A stretch of DNA of 52,379 bases from Bryobacterales bacterium (lineage in GTDB: Bacteria > Acidobacteriota > Terriglobia > Bryobacterales > Bryobacteraceae), in NCBI GenBank assembly GCA_020846745.1, contig JADLDI010000136.1, forward strand, positions 1 through 52,379. The letters run 5' to 3'. Positions 49,938 to 52,379 of this stretch are shown here, one piece after another. The notes below the pieces were generated by a model that was not told where the DNA came from, ran no database searches, and saw only the letters and a list, made by a program, of their open reading frames with translations. Position numbers and translations under genes: made by a program. Position 1 is the first letter of the stretch. Each line of letters starts with the position of its first letter.

Positions 49938-50165
49938 GTGCAGGTGTTCCGACGCATCACCATCGATCCGAAAGTGATGACTGGCAAGCCATGTATCCGT
50001 GGCTTGCGAGTGACGGTCGGAATGATCGTCGAATCCATTGCCGCTGGCCGAACCATTCAACAGGTGTTGGACGACTTTCCCTACCTGGAAGAGGCCGATA
50101 TTCGTGAGGCCCTGACCTACGCGGCAATGTTGGCGCAAGGTAGAGACGTTCCTCTCGCGAGTTGA
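49938..50165 (+). CDS. DUF433-family antitoxin
   Basis: 75 aa from GTG 49938. FRRITIDPKVMTGKPCIRGLRVTVGMIVESIAAG, then VLDDFPYLEEADIREALTYAA is the complete DUF433 pattern, a small helix-turn-helix-like protein. DUF433 is usually paired with a PIN-like DUF5615 protein, as here: its stop overlaps the next ATG (TGATG). It likely acts as antitoxin and autorepressor. Confidence 0.93.
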   Translation: MQVFRRITIDPKVMTGKPCIRGLRVTVGMIVESIAAGRTIQQVLDDFPYLEEADIREALTYAAMLAQGRDVPLAS

Positions 50166-50530
50166 TGCGCCTCCTGATCGACATGAACTTGACAATCCGC
50201 TGGGTGGACTACCTCAGCGCCGCCGGTCATTCTGTGCTTCATTGGTCAGCCGTCGGTGCGGGAAATGCGGACGATTCCGATATCTGCGACTACGCGCGAC
50301 AACATCGGTATGTGATCATCACCAACGACCTGGACTTCCCACAAATAATGGCTCATACCCGGGACGCCCAGCCGAGTCTCATCCTACTCAGGGGGCAGCC
50401 ACTGATTCCAGAGTTGCGAGGCGAATCGATCTTGCAGGCGATCGATAGAACTCAGTCCGACCTCGAAACTGGCGCAGTTGTGACGATCGACTGGACGAAT
50501 AAGATCCGCGTACGTGTCCTGCCGCTGTAG
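50165..50530 (+). CDS. DUF5615 PIN-like toxin
   Basis: 121 aa from ATG 50165. The PIN-like acidic residues are visible: RLLIDMNL (Asp near 6), SDICDYARQH and IITNDLDFPQI (Asp pair near 56-58), with LILLRGQ following. Length is typical (about 110-125). A ribonuclease toxin partner for DUF433 by family context. It appears complete. Confidence 0.92.
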   Translation: MRLLIDMNLTIRWVDYLSAAGHSVLHWSAVGAGNADDSDICDYARQHRYVIITNDLDFPQIMAHTRDAQPSLILLRGQPLIPELRGESILQAIDRTQSDLETGAVVTIDWTNKIRVRVLPL

Positions 50531-50804
50531 CCTTGGCAGGTGGATAGAGCACCTGTGGGGCAAACCTCCCGGTTCGCGGCCGATCGCTACTTTCGCCGAA
50601 TTCTCGAAAGTGGCCGATCAGGCACTGTCCCTCATCTTCTCATGGCAGCGCTCAGGTCCGCTGCGGGCAAGAAAAATTGGGCTGTGAGAAGGCTCCACCC
50701 CGAAAGCTCGTGAGGTACACGACGGAGAAGCCTCAGGTCCTCCAAGGCCGGTTGATTCTTTGTCCGAATGAATTACATTAGTAATAACAGGGAGAATCAC
50801 ACCC

Positions 50805-51029
50805 ATCATCGAGGTCAAAGTCCGCAGATTCGGCAACTCGCTCGGCGTCATACTGCCGAAGGAGGTCGTCAACCGTCTCCACAGCGGAGAGGGGCAGCCG
50901 CTCTTTCTAATCGAGGCGCCGGACGGCTACCGCTTGACGCCGTACGATCCCGCATTTGAACAGAAGATGGCTAAAGCCGAGGAGATCATCGGCCGCTACC
51001 GTAACACGCTGCACCAACTGGCGAAGTGA
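50805..51029 (+). CDS. AbrB/MazE-type antitoxin with non-standard start codon
   Basis: 74 aa if read from ATC 50805. IEVKVRRFGNSLGVILPKEVVNRLHSGEG is a full SpoVT-AbrB swapped-hairpin domain, then KMAKAEEIIGRYRNTLHQL. Between the in-frame TGA at 50770-50772 and the domain there is no ATG, GTG or TTG. AGGGAG (50789-50794) lies 10 nt before ATC ATC at 50805-50810, so ATC may serve as start. A mutated ATG is the alternative. It overlaps doc by 4 nt (GTGA). The family partner is Doc. Confidence 0.75.
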   Translation: MIEVKVRRFGNSLGVILPKEVVNRLHSGEGQPLFLIEAPDGYRLTPYDPAFEQKMAKAEEIIGRYRNTLHQLAK

Positions 51030-51415
51030 AACAGCCGGTCTGGATCGACGAGCGCGATACGCTGGCGCTGCATGGCCGGCTACTGGCACTGCACGGCGGC
51101 GCCTCCGGCGTTCGCGACCAAGGACTGTTGCAATCCGCGCTCGCCCGCCCGCAACAACACTTTGCCTACGGGGAAAACGCCGATGTCATAGAAATGGCGA
51201 CGGCCTACACGGCAGGCATCGTCCGTAACCATCCGTTCCTCGATGGCAATAAGCGCACGGGATTCTTGATCGGCATTCTTTTCCTGGAACTAAACGGATT
51301 CCGTTTCGCCGCCGGCGAGGAAGGTGCCACCCAAGCCGTTCTCGCATTGGCCGTCGGCACACTGGATGAACCCGGCTACGCAGCGTTTCTACGCGAGACT
51401 GTGGCCGTACCCTGA
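51026..51415 (+). CDS. doc: Doc-type Fic-family toxin
   Basis: 129 aa from GTG 51026, overlapping the antitoxin stop. The Fic/Doc active-site motif is HPFLDGNKRTG at 69-79, with the catalytic His and phosphate-binding GNKR. WIDERDTLALHGRLLALHGG at the start and DQGLLQSALARPQQHFAYGE match Doc proteins. Doc phosphorylates elongation factor Tu in the characterised phage P1 system. It appears intact, so the unusual start of its antitoxin matters. Confidence 0.94.
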   Translation: MKQPVWIDERDTLALHGRLLALHGGASGVRDQGLLQSALARPQQHFAYGENADVIEMATAYTAGIVRNHPFLDGNKRTGFLIGILFLELNGFRFAAGEEGATQAVLALAVGTLDEPGYAAFLRETVAVP

Positions 51416-51693
51416 TCGGGGACAGGCCGGCCCATCATGCCCCCACGCACTACCACCACCATCGCTTCCAACCGCTGCTCCCGAAGCGGGAGCGTCAGCG
51501 ACCCGGCCGGCGCACCTGGGGGAAGAGATCAAGGCGTGTGAAAAAACGCCGTTGGTGCGATTCAGTACGCCCTCTGGCTCGCGCAAACCATTGAAAACAA
51601 GCAGCATCCTGTTCATCTGTGGCTAATTCAATTCCTTTCTTTCTTCGCGTGCAGTTTCTCGCCGCATTAAAAAATCGAAATTACGTTTCATTT

Positions 51694-51713
51694 CTCTATA
51701 ATCTGTGATAGAG
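51694..51713. promoter_or_regulatory. Inverted repeat around a TATAAT box
   Basis: CTCTAT-N8-ATAGAG, a perfect 6-bp inverted repeat at 51694-51713. TATAAT at 51697-51702 lies inside it on the plus strand, ahead of the leader described below. It could be a promoter with an overlapping operator; no clear -35. Confidence 0.4.
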
Positions 51714-51724
51714 TCCAACTTGGG

Positions 51725-51752
51725 AGCGGGACGTGTATCTGCACGTCCCGCT
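51725..51752 (+). ncRNA. Leader hairpin upstream of the right-end gene
   Basis: AGCGGGACGTG, a 6-nt loop and CACGTCCCGCT form a perfect 11-bp hairpin. It starts about 20 nt after a TATAAT box and is followed 18 nt later by a terminator-like hairpin. Together they look like a short structured RNA or an attenuator leader of the gene at 51894. Confidence 0.45.
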
Positions 51753-51770
51753 ACCCTCCAACCGTTACCC

Positions 51771-51794
51771 GCCGGCCCTCGCGCCGGCTTTTTT
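51771..51794 (+). terminator. Rho-independent terminator
   Basis: GCCGGC (51771-51776), a 6-nt loop, GCCGGC (51783-51788) and six T (51789-51794). It is the clearest intrinsic terminator in the window. It is about 375 nt past doc and 100 nt before the next gene, so it may end a small RNA or act as an attenuator. Confidence 0.7.
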
Positions 51795-51893
51795 GGTTTC
51801 TCCGCACGCCTCCGGTCGTAAGTCGTCACACCCGGCCGGATCCCCCACTGCCGCGCCGGGTGTCAATCTAACGCACGAACGGAGCTCACAGCA

Positions 51894-52256
51894 ATGTCGA
51901 ACCAAACCGGACCCCGGCCCCAGGAAGGCAAATCCGCGTCGTCACAAAACAATCGCCAACACGGCCTGTCTACCGCCAACATCACCGTCTCCCCCGGCGA
52001 GCGCCCCTTTTTCGACCAAATGGAGCAGGATTTGCGAAACGAAGTCCAACCCGACGGCCCCCTCGAACCCACCGAACAAAACGAAGCCAATCTACAAAAG
52101 GTCTACCGCTACTACCTCCGCTGGGAAGCGTCCTACAACTCGGCCTTCCGCCAAATCAGCCTCCTCAAAACCGACCGCGGCTGCATCGCTCACAACAACG
52201 GCAAGATCACCGAGATGTTCGGCCCCCGCCCGCGGATCTCCCTAAGATTGAACTGA
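51894..52256 (+). CDS. Short protein of an uncharacterised Acidobacteria family, internally shortened
   Basis: 120 aa from ATG 51894, with GGAG 11 nt upstream. The N terminus TGPRPQEGKSASSQNNRQHGLS follows a pattern I recall from many unassigned Acidobacteria proteins (GPKTPEGKA-S-NA--HGL). The C-terminal YYLRWEASYNSAFRQISLLK is like their end (Y-T-ERAY-RA---L). Those proteins usually have over 200 residues with a helical middle, so this copy seems shortened internally. Role unknown. A structured leader precedes it. Confidence 0.5.
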   Translation: MSNQTGPRPQEGKSASSQNNRQHGLSTANITVSPGERPFFDQMEQDLRNEVQPDGPLEPTEQNEANLQKVYRYYLRWEASYNSAFRQISLLKTDRGCIAHNNGKITEMFGPRPRISLRLN

Positions 52257-52270
52257 GTTCGATGGTCCGG

Positions 52271-52329
52271 CTTGGCCCCACCTCGATGGCTACATTTGGC
52301 CCCACCCAGTAACTACAGTTTGCCCCATT
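52271..52329. repeat. Iterated GGCCCCAC-type motif, possible insertion sequence end
   Basis: CTTGGCCCCACC (52271-52282), TTTGGCCCCACC (52295-52306) and GTTTGCCCCATT (52318-52329) are spaced by about 24 nt. Multiple copies of a terminal motif at regular spacing are a feature of IS21-family ends. The window stops 50 nt later, so no transposase can be seen. Confidence 0.4.
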
Positions 52330-52379
52330 TCCCGTTCGAATTGGTTTTTGCCGCCCCGGCGGGAGTGGAGCCTGGCGAC

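Noticed and set aside
51623..51829. 68-codon minus-strand frame
   Set aside because: It runs through the 11-bp hairpin and the terminator of the other strand, so its codons are forced by structure; basic low-complexity text.

Overview
The window looks like a chromosome segment of an Acidobacteriota bacterium of the Solibacter/Bryobacter type (Bryobacterales). This is inferred from gene content and was not checked against a database. The supporting signs are an Oar-like TonB-dependent receptor with an N-terminal carboxypeptidase-regulatory-like domain, two tandem secreted proteins whose C-terminal halves resemble the TIGR03437 domain common in Solibacter, several secreted carboxypeptidase-regulatory-like proteins, a CRTAC1-like FG-GAP/ASPIC-UnbV protein, high GC, and very many toxin-antitoxin (TA) modules. 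No rRNA, tRNA or CRISPR array was seen by eye.

Layout. 0.1-1.1 kb: decayed phage tail-region remnant. 1.2-3.1 kb: aroA overlapping a small soluble histidine kinase. 3.2-5.1 kb: a DNA-binding protein of PhoB type without a receiver domain, divergent from an OYE-type flavin oxidoreductase, with an 11-bp-phased direct repeat between them. 5.1-8.4 kb: TonB-dependent receptor. 8.4-11.1 kb: arsenic operon arsR-arsM-acr3-arsC with a clear promoter/operator. 11.2-12.1 kb: unrecognised protein. 12.1-17.5 kb: FAH-family dehydratase, aldehyde dehydrogenase and YjhG-type dehydratase, which together fit the lower Weimberg (oxidative pentose) route to 2-oxoglutarate. They are separated by about 1.2 kb of broken genes: two antitoxins with truncated toxins and an internally deleted fragment of the dehydratase gene. 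17.6-20.6 kb: AmmeMemoRadiSam radical SAM enzyme, a Memo-AMMECR1 fusion and a NusG/UpxY-like factor. 20.7-25.3 kb: secreted proteins, including the tandem paralogues, and a broken beta-helix gene. 25.5-28.5 kb: efflux adaptor lipoprotein and CRTAC1-like protein. 28.5-33.9 kb: TA modules, a large secreted protein and a beta-hydroxyacid dehydrogenase. 34.1-37.9 kb: paoABC-like molybdenum aldehyde oxidoreductase. 38.1-40.2 kb: hicBA and a sulfatase.

40.2-44.6 kb is an accessory patch. It holds a small ECF sigma factor with a membrane partner, a frameshifted LSm-like gene, a two-gene ribbon-helix-helix module with a perfect operator palindrome, a deletion copy of the sulfatase, dispersed repeats and a second hicBA. 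44.6-48.6 kb holds an overlapping pair of secreted carbohydrate-active proteins, a glycoside-hydrolase-like protein and an alpha/beta hydrolase. 48.6-51.4 kb holds a duplicated brnTA locus with broken toxins, a DUF433/DUF5615 pair and an AbrB-like/Doc pair. The right end has a hairpin-plus-terminator leader, a short protein of a family I associate with Acidobacteria, and an iterated GC-rich motif that may be the edge of an insertion sequence.

Overall the window combines metabolic operons (arsenic, pentose acid, aldehyde oxidation, polysaccharide/sulfate ester) with recombination scars and about eleven TA loci, many of which have lost or damaged their toxin. The most interesting candidates for new biology are the module at 42.4-42.96 kb, the AmmeMemoRadiSam/UpxY cluster, the receiverless regulator with its phased repeat, the AbrB-like antitoxin without a standard start codon, and several -10 boxes placed so that transcripts would be leaderless.
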